Below are positions 1 through 8,300 of a stretch of 64,000 nt of DNA, piece after piece (the first letter of the stretch is position 1; every line of letters starts with the position of its first letter). The notes below the pieces were generated by a model. The model searched no databases and was not told where the DNA came from. It worked only from the letters and a program-made list of their open reading frames with translations. Source of the DNA: Saccharothrix espanaensis DSM 44229 (GTDB lineage: Bacteria; Actinomycetota; Actinomycetes; Mycobacteriales; Pseudonocardiaceae); assembly GCF_000328705.1 (NCBI RefSeq), contig NC_019673.1, positions 7,885,501 to 7,949,500 of the forward strand, in the 5' to 3' direction. A program made the position numbers and the translations under genes.

Positions 1-79
1 CAAGGACGCGGTCGACCGGATCCTGCCCGAGGTGCTGGCCATCGCCCGCGGCCTCGCCGACCAGGCCGCACTCGCCTGA
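1..79 (+). CDS. C-terminal end of an unidentified protein (partial)
   Basis: The window opens inside a reading frame whose codons start at base 2 and end at TGA 77-79; it encodes 25 visible residues ending in RGLADQAALA. The tail is an Ala/Leu-rich helix of the sort found at the C-terminus of many regulators and enzymes, too short for a family assignment. A GC-rich hairpin at 95-120 follows it, which supports a real gene end. The start and most of the gene lie outside the window. Confidence 0.6.
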   Translation, partial: KDAVDRILPEVLAIARGLADQAALA

Positions 80-94
80 CCTGAGCACACGCGC

Positions 95-120
95 GGCGGA
101 GGACCCGGCGGCCCTCCGCC
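95..120 (+). terminator. Hairpin after the truncated first gene
   Basis: GGCGGAGG (95-102) and CCTCCGCC (113-120) are perfect reverse complements around a 10-base loop, 15 bases after the stop codon at 77-79. There is no U tract, as is usual in high-GC actinobacteria. Confidence 0.5.
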
Positions 121-189
121 ACCTCGGCGTCCCGCCGGCACTGTGATCGACCGGACTTCCCGGCATCCGGACCGACGCCGGGATACCCG

Positions 190-228
190 TTGACCCGATT
201 AGATTCATGCGCATACAGTTAATGCGCA
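190..228 (+). promoter_or_regulatory. Promoter and operator of the SMR-marR operon
   Basis: A -35-like TTGACC (190-195) is followed after 18 bases by TACAGT (214-219, TAnnnT). A perfect 7-bp inverted repeat, TGCGCAT (208-214) and ATGCGCA (222-228) with a 7-base spacer, covers the -10 element. Its position would let a bound dimer block RNA polymerase. The natural candidate is the MarR-type protein encoded third in the same operon (997-1494); that link is inference. Confidence 0.55.
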
Positions 229-267
229 AGCAACCAGATCGTCCGTCCACCACAGAGAGTCGGTCCG

Positions 268-588
268 ATGCACTGGCTGTACCTGGCGATCGCCACCGTC
301 TTCGAAGTCGCGTTCGCCCTGGGCACCAACGCGACCAAGGGCTTCACCCGGCTGGTCCCGTCGATCGTCACCCTGGTCGCCGCCGCCGGCGGCATCTACT
401 TCCTGTCCCTCGCCCTGCGCACCCTCGACGTCGGCGTCGGCTACACGATCTGGACCGGCATCGGCTCGGTCGGCACGGTCGTGCTCGGCGTCCTGCTGTT
501 CAAGGAGCGCCTCACCGGTGCCCGGGTCCTGTGCTTCGGCGCGATCGTGCTCGGCGTCATCGGCCTGCGCGTCGCCGCCGGTGTCTGA
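268..588 (+). CDS. Small multidrug resistance (SMR) family transporter, subunit 1
   Basis: A 106-residue protein with four predicted membrane helices, the usual SMR length. Family members are dual-topology proton-coupled exporters of cationic compounds or guanidinium. Glu13 in the first helix (VFEVAFALG) matches the proton/substrate-binding Glu14 of EmrE. The conserved YTIWTGIGSVGT and FKERL segments of helices 3 and 4 are present. ATG 268 is chosen because helix 1 begins directly after it; a weak GAGAG lies 8 bases upstream. The next gene encodes a second SMR protein 34 bases downstream, suggesting a paired (heteromeric) pump like EbrAB or YkkCD. Substrate is unknown; a SugE/Gdx-type guanidinium exporter is possible, but no guanidine riboswitch was recognised upstream. 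Confidence 0.9.
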   Translation: MHWLYLAIATVFEVAFALGTNATKGFTRLVPSIVTLVAAAGGIYFLSLALRTLDVGVGYTIWTGIGSVGTVVLGVLLFKERLTGARVLCFGAIVLGVIGLRVAAGV

Positions 589-622
589 CCTCCCCTCCCC
601 ACGAACCCGGAAGAGCGAGAAC

Positions 623-997
623 ATGACCGAGCAGACCCCGACGGCCACCCCCGCGCAGACCGACGTGCGCTCGTGGACGTACCTGCTGATCGCGGCAGTC
701 TTCGAAGTGGTGTTCGCGCTGGGCACCAACGGTTCCGACGGCTTCACCCGGCTGGGCTGGTCCATCACCACCGTGCTGGCCGCCGCCGGCGGCATCTTCT
801 TCCTCTCCCTCGCGCTCAAGACGCTGGACGTCGGCGTGGGCTACACGATCTGGACCGGCATCGGGTCGGTGGGCACCGTCGTGTTCGGCACGCTCGTCTT
901 CGACGAGTCGCTGTCGCCGCTGAAGGTCGCGTGCTTCGTGCTGATCATCGGCGGCGTCGTCGGCCTCAAGATGACCTCCAAGCCCGCGACCGCGTGA
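623..997 (+). CDS. Small multidrug resistance (SMR) family transporter, subunit 2
   Basis: This 124-residue protein is strongly similar to the preceding gene product, including the YTIWTGIGSVGTVV segment, so the pair looks like a tandem duplication. Glu28 (VFEVVFALG) is the essential membrane glutamate. It differs by an 18-residue polar, Thr/Pro-rich N-terminal extension, which would favour a fixed topology in a two-component SMR pump. ATG 623 is chosen over an upstream in-frame start that would overlap the first gene. The stop codon overlaps the ATG of the MarR gene by one base, so the three genes are almost certainly one operon. Confidence 0.88.
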   Translation: MTEQTPTATPAQTDVRSWTYLLIAAVFEVVFALGTNGSDGFTRLGWSITTVLAAAGGIFFLSLALKTLDVGVGYTIWTGIGSVGTVVFGTLVFDESLSPLKVACFVLIIGGVVGLKMTSKPATA

Positions 998-1494
998 TGC
1001 CCGGCCACCCGACGACGCGTGGCGGGCCGAACCCACCGGTGGCCCTCTCCGGTGACGGACAGCTGTGGGCCCGGGTGTCGGCGTTGCACACCCGGGTCGG
1101 CGCGGCCGTGCGGAAGGTGCTCCGGCAGCGGGCCGACATCGGCTTCTCGGAGTTCCTGGCGCTGATCGCCCTGGCCGGCTCACCCCTGGGCGAACTGCAC
1201 ATGCAGGACCTGGCCGAGGCGACCCTGCTCAACCAGAGTTCGGTGAGCCGGCTGGTCGTCCGGCTGGAGCGGACCGGCCTGACCGAGCGCCGGACCTGCG
1301 AACGCGACCGGCGCCGCGTCTACACCGGGATCACCGGGGCCGGCCGGGACGTCCTCGCCGACGCGCTGCCGGCCTACGAGGCGGCGCTGCGCGACACCTT
1401 CGGCCGCCTCGACGTGGACGGCGACCTCGGCCCGCTGCTGGCGAAGCTCCGCGACCGGCCACCGGCAACGGCGCGGGTTCCCTCGATCGGATGA
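997..1494 (+). CDS. MarR-family transcriptional regulator, likely controls the SMR pump
   Basis: A 165-residue winged-helix protein. Residues around 60-110 carry a MarR-type DNA-binding region: a helix-turn-helix (MQDLAEATLLNQSSVSRLV) followed by a wing with the basic RRTCERDRRRV segment. MarR proteins are dimers that usually repress adjacent efflux genes and release DNA on ligand binding. The start overlaps the SMR stop codon (TGATG), so it is cotranscribed with the transporters it probably controls. The inverted repeat at 208-228 is the best candidate operator. The C-terminus is short and Pro-rich compared with typical family members. Confidence 0.85.
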   Translation: MPGHPTTRGGPNPPVALSGDGQLWARVSALHTRVGAAVRKVLRQRADIGFSEFLALIALAGSPLGELHMQDLAEATLLNQSSVSRLVVRLERTGLTERRTCERDRRRVYTGITGAGRDVLADALPAYEAALRDTFGRLDVDGDLGPLLAKLRDRPPATARVPSIG

Positions 1495-1537
1495 CCCGGA
1501 CCGGCCGAACCCGCGCCCGCAGGCGAAGATCTCCGGC

Positions 1538-1903
1538 GTGGGAACGACGTATGAAGGCCGCACGCTCACCCTGCACTGGGACGACCGCCAGGTGGTGGGC
1601 CGCTGGTGCGACGGCGGCGAACTGGACGCGGTGCCCGCCACGCCGGCCGACGACCGGGTGCGCTGGCTGGTGGACCTGATCGGCGAGTACCGCCGCGCCT
1701 ACCCCGGCGCGCGGGTGCGGGCCACGAACCGCGACGGCTGGCGGGAACCGGTGCGCGGATCACTCCAGCACGTGGTCCCGCAGGCGCGCCGCACCCCGCC
1801 CGCCTACGTGGTGCGCTCACCGCTGGAACCGCTGCACTACCACGTGATCCCCGCGCAGCGGCAGGTCAAGGAGTGCTGGCACCGCTGCGCCGGCGTGAAC
1901 TGA
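1538..1903 (+). CDS. Conserved hypothetical protein, 121 residues
   Basis: No family is recognised. The protein is acidic to neutral with many Trp, Arg and aromatic residues, no signal peptide and no membrane helix. The Trp/Arg-rich middle and C-terminal PLEPLHYHVIPAQRQVKECWHRC segment look like a compact soluble domain. GTG 1538 is the assumed start; no strong ribosome binding site is visible. It lies between the marR gene and ftsY, to which it converges with 9 bases between stop codons. Codon use is typical for the window, so I consider it a real gene of unknown role. Confidence 0.6.
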   Translation: MGTTYEGRTLTLHWDDRQVVGRWCDGGELDAVPATPADDRVRWLVDLIGEYRRAYPGARVRATNRDGWREPVRGSLQHVVPQARRTPPAYVVRSPLEPLHYHVIPAQRQVKECWHRCAGVN

Positions 1904-1912
1904 CCGCCCCGA

Positions 1913-3280
1913 TCAGCCGAGCAGGGCGTCCACGAACGCGACGGGCTCGAACGGGGCCAGGTGGTCGGCACCCTCGCCCAGCCCCACGAGCTTCACCGGC
2001 ACGCCCAGCTCGCGCTGCACCTGGAACACGATCCCGCCCTTGGCGGTGCCGTCGAGCTTGGTCAGCACGATCCCGGTGACGTCCACCACCTCGGCGAACA
2101 CCCAGGCCTGGGTCAGCCCGTTCTGCCCGGTGGTGGCGTCGAGCACGAGCAGCACCTCGTCCACCGCCGCCTGCTTCTCCACCACCCGCTTGACCTTGCC
2201 CAGCTCGTCCATCAGCCCGGTCTTGGTGTGCAGCCGGCCGGCCGTGTCGACCAGCACCGTGTCGACGCCCGCGGCCACGCCCTCCTTCACGGCCTCGAAC
2301 GCCACCGATGCCGGGTCCGCGCCTTCCGCGCCGCGCACGGTCTCCGCGCCGACCCGCGACCCCCACGTCGCCAACTGCTCGGCCGCCGCCGCGCGGAACG
2401 TGTCCGCGGCACCCAGCAGCACGGTCCGCCCGTCCGCGACGAGCACCCGGGCCAGCTTGCCGGTCGTGGTGGTCTTGCCGACGCCGTTGACGCCGACCAC
2501 CAGCACCACCGCGGGCTTGCCGGAGTGCGGCAGCGCGTGCACCGAGCGGTCCATCTCCGGGTGCAGCGCGTCGACCAGCACCTCGCGCAGCAGCGCCCGC
2601 GCGTCGTCCGACGAGCGCACCCCGCGGGCCACGATCTGCGCGCGCAGCGCCGTGACGACCTGGTCGGTCACCGCCGCGCCGAGGTCGGCCATCAGCAGCG
2701 TGTCCTCGACGTCGGTCCACGAGTCCTCGTCGAGGTCGCCCGCGCCGAGCAGACCGAGCAGGCCCTGGCCCAGCGTGGACCGCGACCGCGACAGCTTGCC
2801 GCGCAGCCGCTCCAGCCGGCCGGCCGTGGGCTCGATCTCCTCGATCTCCGACGCGGCCTCGGGCAGCGGCACCTCGACGAACCCGCGCTTGACCGAGTCG
2901 CGGGGCACGGCGGCGTCGTCGCCGACGCCGGGCTGCCCGTCGACCTCGGTCCGGTCCGCGACCGGGTGCCGCACCGGCTCGACGTCCGGCTTCCCCCCGG
3001 TCTCGGGCTCGACCGGCGGCTCGACCGGCGGCCCGACCTCGGGTTCGGCTTCGCGAACGGGCCCGGGGTCGGTCTCGACGGGATCGGCGGCGCGCACCGC
3101 CTCGGCGGGCTTGGCGAAGGTGACGCCGGCACCGGCCTGGTACCCCTTGACGGGCTTGTCCCGCTCGGGCTCGGTGAGGCTGATCCGCCTGCGCTTGGAC
3201 AGCACGACGCCCGTGACGAGGGCGACCGCGAGCAGCGCCGCGACGACGACAACGATCCAGATCAGGAGCTCGGTGGACAC
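1913..3280 (-). CDS. ftsY: Signal recognition particle receptor FtsY
   Basis: FtsY docks SRP-ribosome complexes at the membrane for cotranslational insertion. The 455-residue product has an N-terminal membrane helix (about residues 5-28), a variable acidic/Pro-rich A domain, and the SRP GTPase NG domain. Visible motifs are the P-loop GVNGVGKT (about 263-270), DTFRAAAAEQ (about 293), DTAGR (about 345) and TKLDGTAKGG near the C-terminus. I chose GTG at 3280 because GAGGA sits 7 bases upstream; a GTG at 3301 would add 7 residues. In M. tuberculosis ftsY and smc are near neighbours; here about 11 kb of accessory genes separate them. It is divergent from anmK. Confidence 0.95.
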   Translation of the reverse strand: MSTELLIWIVVVVAALLAVALVTGVVLSKRRRISLTEPERDKPVKGYQAGAGVTFAKPAEAVRAADPVETDPGPVREAEPEVGPPVEPPVEPETGGKPDVEPVRHPVADRTEVDGQPGVGDDAAVPRDSVKRGFVEVPLPEAASEIEEIEPTAGRLERLRGKLSRSRSTLGQGLLGLLGAGDLDEDSWTDVEDTLLMADLGAAVTDQVVTALRAQIVARGVRSSDDARALLREVLVDALHPEMDRSVHALPHSGKPAVVLVVGVNGVGKTTTTGKLARVLVADGRTVLLGAADTFRAAAAEQLATWGSRVGAETVRGAEGADPASVAFEAVKEGVAAGVDTVLVDTAGRLHTKTGLMDELGKVKRVVEKQAAVDEVLLVLDATTGQNGLTQAWVFAEVVDVTGIVLTKLDGTAKGGIVFQVQRELGVPVKLVGLGEGADHLAPFEPVAFVDALLG

Positions 3281-3312
3281 CGGCCAATCCTCGCACGCCA
3301 CGCATTGTCACC

Positions 3313-3333
3313 AATCAACGAACAATGTTGATT
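3313..3333. promoter_or_regulatory. Inverted repeat between ftsY and anmK
   Basis: AATCAAC (3313-3319) and GTTGATT (3327-3333) form a perfect 7-bp dyad with a 7-base spacer, in a short AT-rich patch unusual for this genome. It lies 33 bases before the ftsY start and 61 bases before the anmK start. A nested CATTGT/ACAATG pair (3303-3308 and 3322-3327) overlaps it. The geometry fits a dimeric repressor such as a GntR or LacI type; the regulator is not in the window. Confidence 0.45.
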
Positions 3334-3394
3334 TCCGGCAACTTTCCCACCGAGCCCCTTGCGCCCGCCCCCGGTGTGCAATAGGACACAGGGC

Positions 3395-4519
3395 GTGAGG
3401 GTGATCGGGCTGATCTCGGGAACGTCCATGGACGCCGTCGACGTGGCGGTGGGCGACTTCGCGCTGGAGGGCACGACCGTCGTACTCACGCCGGTGCACC
3501 ACGGCGAGCACCCCTTCCCACCGGCCCTGCGCACCCCGCCGACCAGCGCGCAGGACCTCTGCCTGATGGACAACGACCTCGGCCGGCTGTTCGCCGACGC
3601 GGCCCGGCCGCACGTCCGGGCGCACCGGGCCGACCTCGTCGCCTCGCTCGGCCAGACCGTCCACCACCACGTCGTGGACGGCCGCTGCGCGGGCACCCTC
3701 CAGCTGGGCCAGCCGGCGTGGATCGCCGAGGCCACCGGACTGCCGGTGATCGCCGACTTCCGGGTCCGCGACGTCGCCGCCGGCGGCCACGGCGCACCGC
3801 TCGCGAGCACCCTCGACGCCCTGTGGCTGGCCGAGCTGCCCAACACCACCGCCCTGAACGTCGGCGGCATCGCTAACATCACCCGGCGAACCCCAGACGG
3901 GGTGGTCGCCTACGACACCGGGCCGGGCAACGCGCTGCTCGACGCGGCCATGACCGCCCTGTCCAACGGCCTGCGCACGCACGACGTGGACGGCGAGTTC
4001 GCCGCCCGCGGCCGGATCCACGGGGAACTGCTGACCCGCCTGCTCGCCGACCCGTACTACGCCGCGCGCCCGCCCAAGTCGACCGGCAAGGAGCACTTCG
4101 ACCTCGGCTACCTCGAACGGGTCGCCGACGGCCTGACCCTGCCCGCCGAGGACCTGCTGGCCACGCTCACCGAGCTCACCGCCCGCACCGTCGCCGCCGA
4201 GTGCGCCGGCACCACCGTGATCGGCTCCGGCGGCGGGATGCGCAACCCCGCGCTCGTGCGCTCGTTGCGGGACAAGGTGGACCTGCGCACCAGCGACGAG
4301 TTCGGCCTGCCCGCGGACGGCAAGGAGGCGTACCTGGCGGCCCTGCTCGGCTTCCTCGCCTGGCACGGCCTGCCCGCGAACGTGCCCGCCGCCACCGGCG
4401 CGGCCGGCCCGCGCCTGCTCGGCGCGATCACCCCGGGCCGCGACCCCCTGCGACTGCCCGACCCCGCCGACGCCCCCGTCACCGGGCTCAGAATTGGAGG
4501 ACACCGTGCGCGCCCTTGA
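3395..4519 (+). CDS. anmK: Anhydro-N-acetylmuramic acid kinase
   Basis: AnmK phosphorylates and opens 1,6-anhydro-MurNAc to MurNAc-6-phosphate in peptidoglycan recycling. The 374-residue product has the ATP-binding GLISGTSMDAVDVA motif at residues 5-18, NVGGIANIT and DTGPGNALLDA in the middle, and the sugar-kinase GSGGGMRNP motif near residue 290. GTG 3395 is chosen because the conserved sugar-kinase strand (VRVIGLISG) begins there and AGGA lies upstream; an upstream TTG would add an unlikely tail. The following sodium symporter gene overlaps its end by 14 bases, so uptake and phosphorylation of a cell-wall sugar may be coupled. Confidence 0.92.
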   Translation: MRVIGLISGTSMDAVDVAVGDFALEGTTVVLTPVHHGEHPFPPALRTPPTSAQDLCLMDNDLGRLFADAARPHVRAHRADLVASLGQTVHHHVVDGRCAGTLQLGQPAWIAEATGLPVIADFRVRDVAAGGHGAPLASTLDALWLAELPNTTALNVGGIANITRRTPDGVVAYDTGPGNALLDAAMTALSNGLRTHDVDGEFAARGRIHGELLTRLLADPYYAARPPKSTGKEHFDLGYLERVADGLTLPAEDLLATLTELTARTVAAECAGTTVIGSGGGMRNPALVRSLRDKVDLRTSDEFGLPADGKEAYLAALLGFLAWHGLPANVPAATGAAGPRLLGAITPGRDPLRLPDPADAPVTGLRIGGHRARP

Positions 4520-6053
4520 TGTCGCCATCATCGTGCTGTTCCTGGTGGGCATGCCGCTGCTGGGGGTGTGGATCGGCGGGCGGCAGCGGTCCGCCACGGA
4601 CTACTTCGTCAGCGAGCGGCGCATCTCGTGGTGGGTCGTGTGCGTGTCGGTGGTGTCGGCGGAGACCTCGACGTTGACCGTGCTGTCCGTGCCGACGATC
4701 GCGTACGGCGGCACGATGACCTTCCTGTCGCTGGCGATCGGCTACCTGATCGGCCGGGTCGTGGTGTCGTTCGTCCTGCTGCCCAAGTACATCGCGGGCA
4801 ACCTGGTCACCGCGTACGGGTTCCTGGGCAAGCGGTTCGGCAGCGGGCTGCAGGGCACCGCCTCGGTCACCTTCCTGGTGACCCGGCTGCTCGCGGACGG
4901 TCTGCGGCTGTTCGCCACCGCCATCCCGGTCAAGGTGGTGCTGGCCGCGTACGGCGTGGACGCGTCGTACTGGGCGATCGTGGTCGTGCTGGGCCTGGCG
5001 ATGGTGGTCTACAGCTTCCTCGGCGGCGTGCGCGCCGTGGTGTGGGTCGACGCGATCCAGATGCTCTGGTACGTGCTGGGCGCGATCGCGGTGATCGTCG
5101 TGCTGTCCGGGAAGCTGCCCGCCGGCTGGTTCGACTCGGCCGTCGACGCGGGCAAGTTCCAGGTCTTCGACCTGTCCGCCAGCCCGTTCACCTCGCCCTA
5201 CGCGATCCTGACGGCGTTCATCGGCGGCGCGGTGCTGTCGATGGCCTCGCACGGCGCGGACCAGCTGATCGTGCAGCGGCTGATGGCCACGCAGGACGTG
5301 CGCGCGTCGCAGAAGGCGTTGATCGCCAGCGGTGTCGTGGTGTTCCTCCAGTTCGCGCTGTTCCTGTTCATCGGCGTGATGCTGTGGGCGTTCTACAAAG
5401 GCGTGAGCCCGGTGAAGGACCTCGGGCTGAACAACAACGACGAGCTGTTCGCGAACTTCATCGTCAAGGACATGCCGTCGGGGCTGTCCGGGTTCGTGAT
5501 CGCGGGCATCCTCGCCGCCGCGCTGAGCTCGTCGCTGGGCGCGCTGGCCTCCTCGACGGTGACCGACGTGGTCCAGCGGGTGGTGCGCCGGCCGTTGCGC
5601 GAGGCGGAGCTGCTCAAGCAGGGCCGGCTGTGGACCGTGGTGTGGGCCGGGCTGCTGATCGTGTGCGCGGGCCTGTTCGCCTCGTTCACCAAGCGCGGCA
5701 ACCCGATCGTGGAGCAGGGCCTGTCCATCGCCGGGTTCACCTACGGCGCGCTGCTGGGCGCGTTCCTGCTGGGGCTGCTGTTCCGCCGGGCCAGGCAGAC
5801 CGACGCGGTCGTGGCGTTCGTGACGACGGTCGTGGTGATGGCGCTGGTGATCCTCGGCGTGCGGTTCGTCGGCCCGGACGCGAGCCTGGCGATCGACTTC
5901 TCCGCCGCCACCGCCACCTCGAAGGTGCTGGCCTACCCGTGGTACACGCCGCTGGGCGTGCTGGTGACGTTGATCGTGGGTGGCCTGCTGTCGTTGCGGC
6001 ACAGGCAGGACCTGCCGCCCGAGGTGGAGCCGGCCAGTGCTCGGGCGGCGTGA
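4506..6053 (+). CDS. Sodium:solute symporter (SSS) family protein
   Basis: A 515-residue membrane protein with about 13 predicted helices, the normal size for the SSS family, which imports solutes with sodium. The N-terminal LDVAIIVLFLVGMPLLGVW helix and the ATDYFVSERR and SVVSAETSTLTVLSVP segments are typical. GTG 4506 is chosen because GGAGG lies 5 bases upstream, inside the end of anmK. SSS genes next to anmK are thought to import sialic acid or anhydro-muropeptide sugars; the substrate here is inferred as a cell-wall amino sugar, not shown. The C-terminal tail is short and polar. Confidence 0.85.
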   Translation: MRALDVAIIVLFLVGMPLLGVWIGGRQRSATDYFVSERRISWWVVCVSVVSAETSTLTVLSVPTIAYGGTMTFLSLAIGYLIGRVVVSFVLLPKYIAGNLVTAYGFLGKRFGSGLQGTASVTFLVTRLLADGLRLFATAIPVKVVLAAYGVDASYWAIVVVLGLAMVVYSFLGGVRAVVWVDAIQMLWYVLGAIAVIVVLSGKLPAGWFDSAVDAGKFQVFDLSASPFTSPYAILTAFIGGAVLSMASHGADQLIVQRLMATQDVRASQKALIASGVVVFLQFALFLFIGVMLWAFYKGVSPVKDLGLNNNDELFANFIVKDMPSGLSGFVIAGILAAALSSSLGALASSTVTDVVQRVVRRPLREAELLKQGRLWTVVWAGLLIVCAGLFASFTKRGNPIVEQGLSIAGFTYGALLGAFLLGLLFRRARQTDAVVAFVTTVVVMALVILGVRFVGPDASLAIDFSAATATSKVLAYPWYTPLGVLVTLIVGGLLSLRHRQDLPPEVEPASARAA

Positions 6054-6076
6054 CGCGAAGAGTTGACGCGGGGTTC

Positions 6077-6142
6077 GTGCGGAGGAGTTCTGCGCGGAGG
6101 GTTCGTGCGGAAGGTGCTGTGCGGAGGGTGCCGTGCGGAGCG
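6077..6142. repeat. Degenerate tandem repeat between convergent genes
   Basis: About five copies of a 13-15-base unit with the core GTGCGGAGGGT follow each other between the symporter stop and the GNAT stop. Units start near 6077, 6092, 6105, 6119 and 6133. No promoter or hairpin is clear. Confidence 0.55.
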
Positions 6143-6144
6143 GG

Positions 6145-7080
6145 TCAGGCGGCCGGGGTGGCGCGGTAGGCGACCAGTTCCAGGTAGAGCTCGAAGCCGA
6201 GCCGTTCGAACATCCGGCGGGACGAGGCGTTGCCGGCCAGGATCGACGCGGCGGCCTGCGGCCGGGCCCCGTGCCGTTCGGCCAGCTTCCAGACCAGTTC
6301 GGTGACCAGCGCGGCACCCACCCCGGCGCCGCGCGCGTCGGGTTCGACCGCGACGAAGTCGATGTAGTACTCGCCGGGCTCGGCCTTGCCGGCGGCGTAG
6401 CCGAGCACCCGGTCGCCGTCCATCGCGACCACCACGGTGTGGTGGCCGCCGTCGTCCACGAGCTTGCGGCCGGACAGGTAGGTCTTGGGGAAGCACCGCT
6501 CGTGCAGCACGGCCACCGCCTCGTGCACGGCGGCGTCGGTCGGCAGCACGCGCATCTCGCGGGCCGGGCCGGTGCGCGGGCAGCCCGCGTCCCGCAGCAG
6601 CAGGCCGCGCAGGTCGTCGTCGCCGAGCACGTAGATGCCGCTGGGACGGCCGGCGGTGAAGCCGTGCCGCTCGGCGAACGCGGCCAGCCGGCGGTGTCGG
6701 GTGTGGCCGTAGACCTCGCGGTCGTCGACGCCTCGCAGCAGCGGGGCGGCCTCGGCGTAGAGGGCGTCGGAGGTCTGGTCCCAGATCCGGCTGCCCGCCG
6801 GGTGGTTCACCGGCACGTCCACGAACGGGCCGTGCAGGAAGACCCGGTTCAGCTCGGTGTCGACCTCGACGCTGAGCACGCCGCACAGCCGGCCGGAGTC
6901 GTCGGTGGCGACGACCGTGCAGGACGGCCAGTCGGGTTCGAATTCGGCGAGCTCCTCGGTGAGCTCGCCGAGCGTCTCACCGAGGTAGCCGATGTGGTGC
7001 GCGGTGTCGGCTTGCAGCCGGACGAGCAGCGCCAGCACGCCGTCGAGGTCGTCCTGGCGGGCGAAACGGGTGACATACAT
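6145..7080 (-). CDS. GNAT-family N-acetyltransferase with two tandem acetyltransferase domains
   Basis: The 311-residue protein contains two GNAT folds, an N-terminal one (about residues 1-150) and a C-terminal one (about 165-311). The C-terminal domain has the full acetyl-CoA-binding motif DARGAGVGAALV (R/Q-x-x-G-x-G/A) and a typical ASSRRMFERLGF helix-strand. In the N-terminal half the pyrophosphate loop is not conserved, so it is probably structural. Mycothiol synthase MshD has the same double-GNAT layout, but its diagnostic residues cannot be confirmed here. ATG 7080 begins MYVTRFARQDD, the usual first GNAT strand. It is convergent with the symporter and cotranscribed with the upstream MFS gene, 11 bases away. 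Confidence 0.82.
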   Translation of the reverse strand: MYVTRFARQDDLDGVLALLVRLQADTAHHIGYLGETLGELTEELAEFEPDWPSCTVVATDDSGRLCGVLSVEVDTELNRVFLHGPFVDVPVNHPAGSRIWDQTSDALYAEAAPLLRGVDDREVYGHTRHRRLAAFAERHGFTAGRPSGIYVLGDDDLRGLLLRDAGCPRTGPAREMRVLPTDAAVHEAVAVLHERCFPKTYLSGRKLVDDGGHHTVVVAMDGDRVLGYAAGKAEPGEYYIDFVAVEPDARGAGVGAALVTELVWKLAERHGARPQAAASILAGNASSRRMFERLGFELYLELVAYRATPAA

Positions 7081-7091
7081 ACCGGGAATCG

Positions 7092-8297
7092 TCACTCGCC
7101 GGGCCGGGCGAAAGCGAGGGGTTTTCGGGGCCTGGTGACCGCCCAGTAGCCCAGGGCCGCCGCGCTCACCGCGGCGCCCGCCCATGATACTCCGGTCCAG
7201 CCGGCGACGTCGTGGACGGCGGACGCCCCGAGTGCGCCCAGGCCGCTCCCGACCGAGTAGCACGCCATGTACGCGCCGATCAGGCTGCTGCCCGCGGCCG
7301 GCCGCACCGCCAGGACCATGCTCTGGCTGGTGACGTGCACGGCCTGCACCGCGAAGTCCAGCAGGAGCGCGCCGAACGCCAACGCCCACAGCGACTCCAC
7401 CGCGAACCCCAGCGGCAGCCAGGAGAGGGTGAGCAGCGCCAGCGCCACCCCGGTGGTGCGCTGCCCGAGCCCCCGGTCGGCCAGCCTTCCCGCGCCCGCC
7501 GCCGCCACCGCGCCCGCAGCGGCGACGAGACCGAACGCGCCGATCGCGGTGTGCGACAACGACAGCGGCGGCGCGCTCAGCGGCAGCGCCACCCCGCTCC
7601 ACAGCAGGCTGAACGACGCGAACAGCAGCGTGGTGAGCAGCGCCCGGTTCCGAAACACCGGCTCGGTGACGAACAGCGCCGCCGTCGAGCGGAGCAGTTC
7701 CGGGTAGCGCGGCACGGGACGCGCGGGCGGTGCGGCCGGCGACCGCCGCAGCGCCGCCGCCAGCAGCACCGCCACCCCCGCCGACACCAGGTAGACCGCC
7801 CGCCAGCCGGCGAGGTCGGCGAGCACGCCGGACACCGCGCGGGCCAGCAGGATGCCGAGCACCACCCCGCTGGTGATCACCCCGACCACCCGGCCGCGCC
7901 GGTCCGGTCCGGCCAGCGCCGCCCCGAACGCCACCAGCACCTGCGCCACCGCCGACAGCAGGCCGACCGCCACCAGCCCGGCCAGCAGCACGACGGGGTG
8001 GCCCGCGGTGCCGACGACGACCAGGGCGGCGGCCATCAGCACGGTCATCGCGAGCACCAGCCGGCGGCGGTCGAGCAGGTCGCCGAGCGGTGCGACGAAC
8101 AGCAGGCCGACCGCGCAGCCGACCTGGGTGAGCGCGACGACCAGGCCGGTGCCGGCCGGCGTGAGGCCGAAGTCGTGGGCGAGGGTGACCAGCAGCGGCT
8201 GGGCGAAGTACAGGTTCGCGACCGCGAGCCCCGCCGTGGCGGCGAACAGCAGGGTGCGCCGGTGACCGATCACGCGCCGACCTCCAAGTGGTTTCAT
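7092..8297 (-). CDS. MFS transporter (drug efflux type)
   Basis: A 401-residue protein with 12 predicted helices. It has the MFS motif A variant GDLLDRRRLVLA between helices 2 and 3 and the GHRRTLLFAATAGLAVANLYFAQPLL first helix of the YnfM/AraJ-like arabinose-efflux group. These are proton antiporters that export small compounds. ATG 8297 is chosen because it directly precedes the basic N-terminus and helix 1; a TTG at 8342 would overlap the divergent regulator promoter. Divergence from an HxlR-type regulator at 8345, with two dyads between them, suggests repression or induction by that regulator. Confidence 0.85.
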   Translation of the reverse strand: MKPLGGRRVIGHRRTLLFAATAGLAVANLYFAQPLLVTLAHDFGLTPAGTGLVVALTQVGCAVGLLFVAPLGDLLDRRRLVLAMTVLMAAALVVVGTAGHPVVLLAGLVAVGLLSAVAQVLVAFGAALAGPDRRGRVVGVITSGVVLGILLARAVSGVLADLAGWRAVYLVSAGVAVLLAAALRRSPAAPPARPVPRYPELLRSTAALFVTEPVFRNRALLTTLLFASFSLLWSGVALPLSAPPLSLSHTAIGAFGLVAAAGAVAAAGAGRLADRGLGQRTTGVALALLTLSWLPLGFAVESLWALAFGALLLDFAVQAVHVTSQSMVLAVRPAAGSSLIGAYMACYSVGSGLGALGASAVHDVAGWTGVSWAGAAVSAAALGYWAVTRPRKPLAFARPGE

Positions 8298-8300
8298 CTT

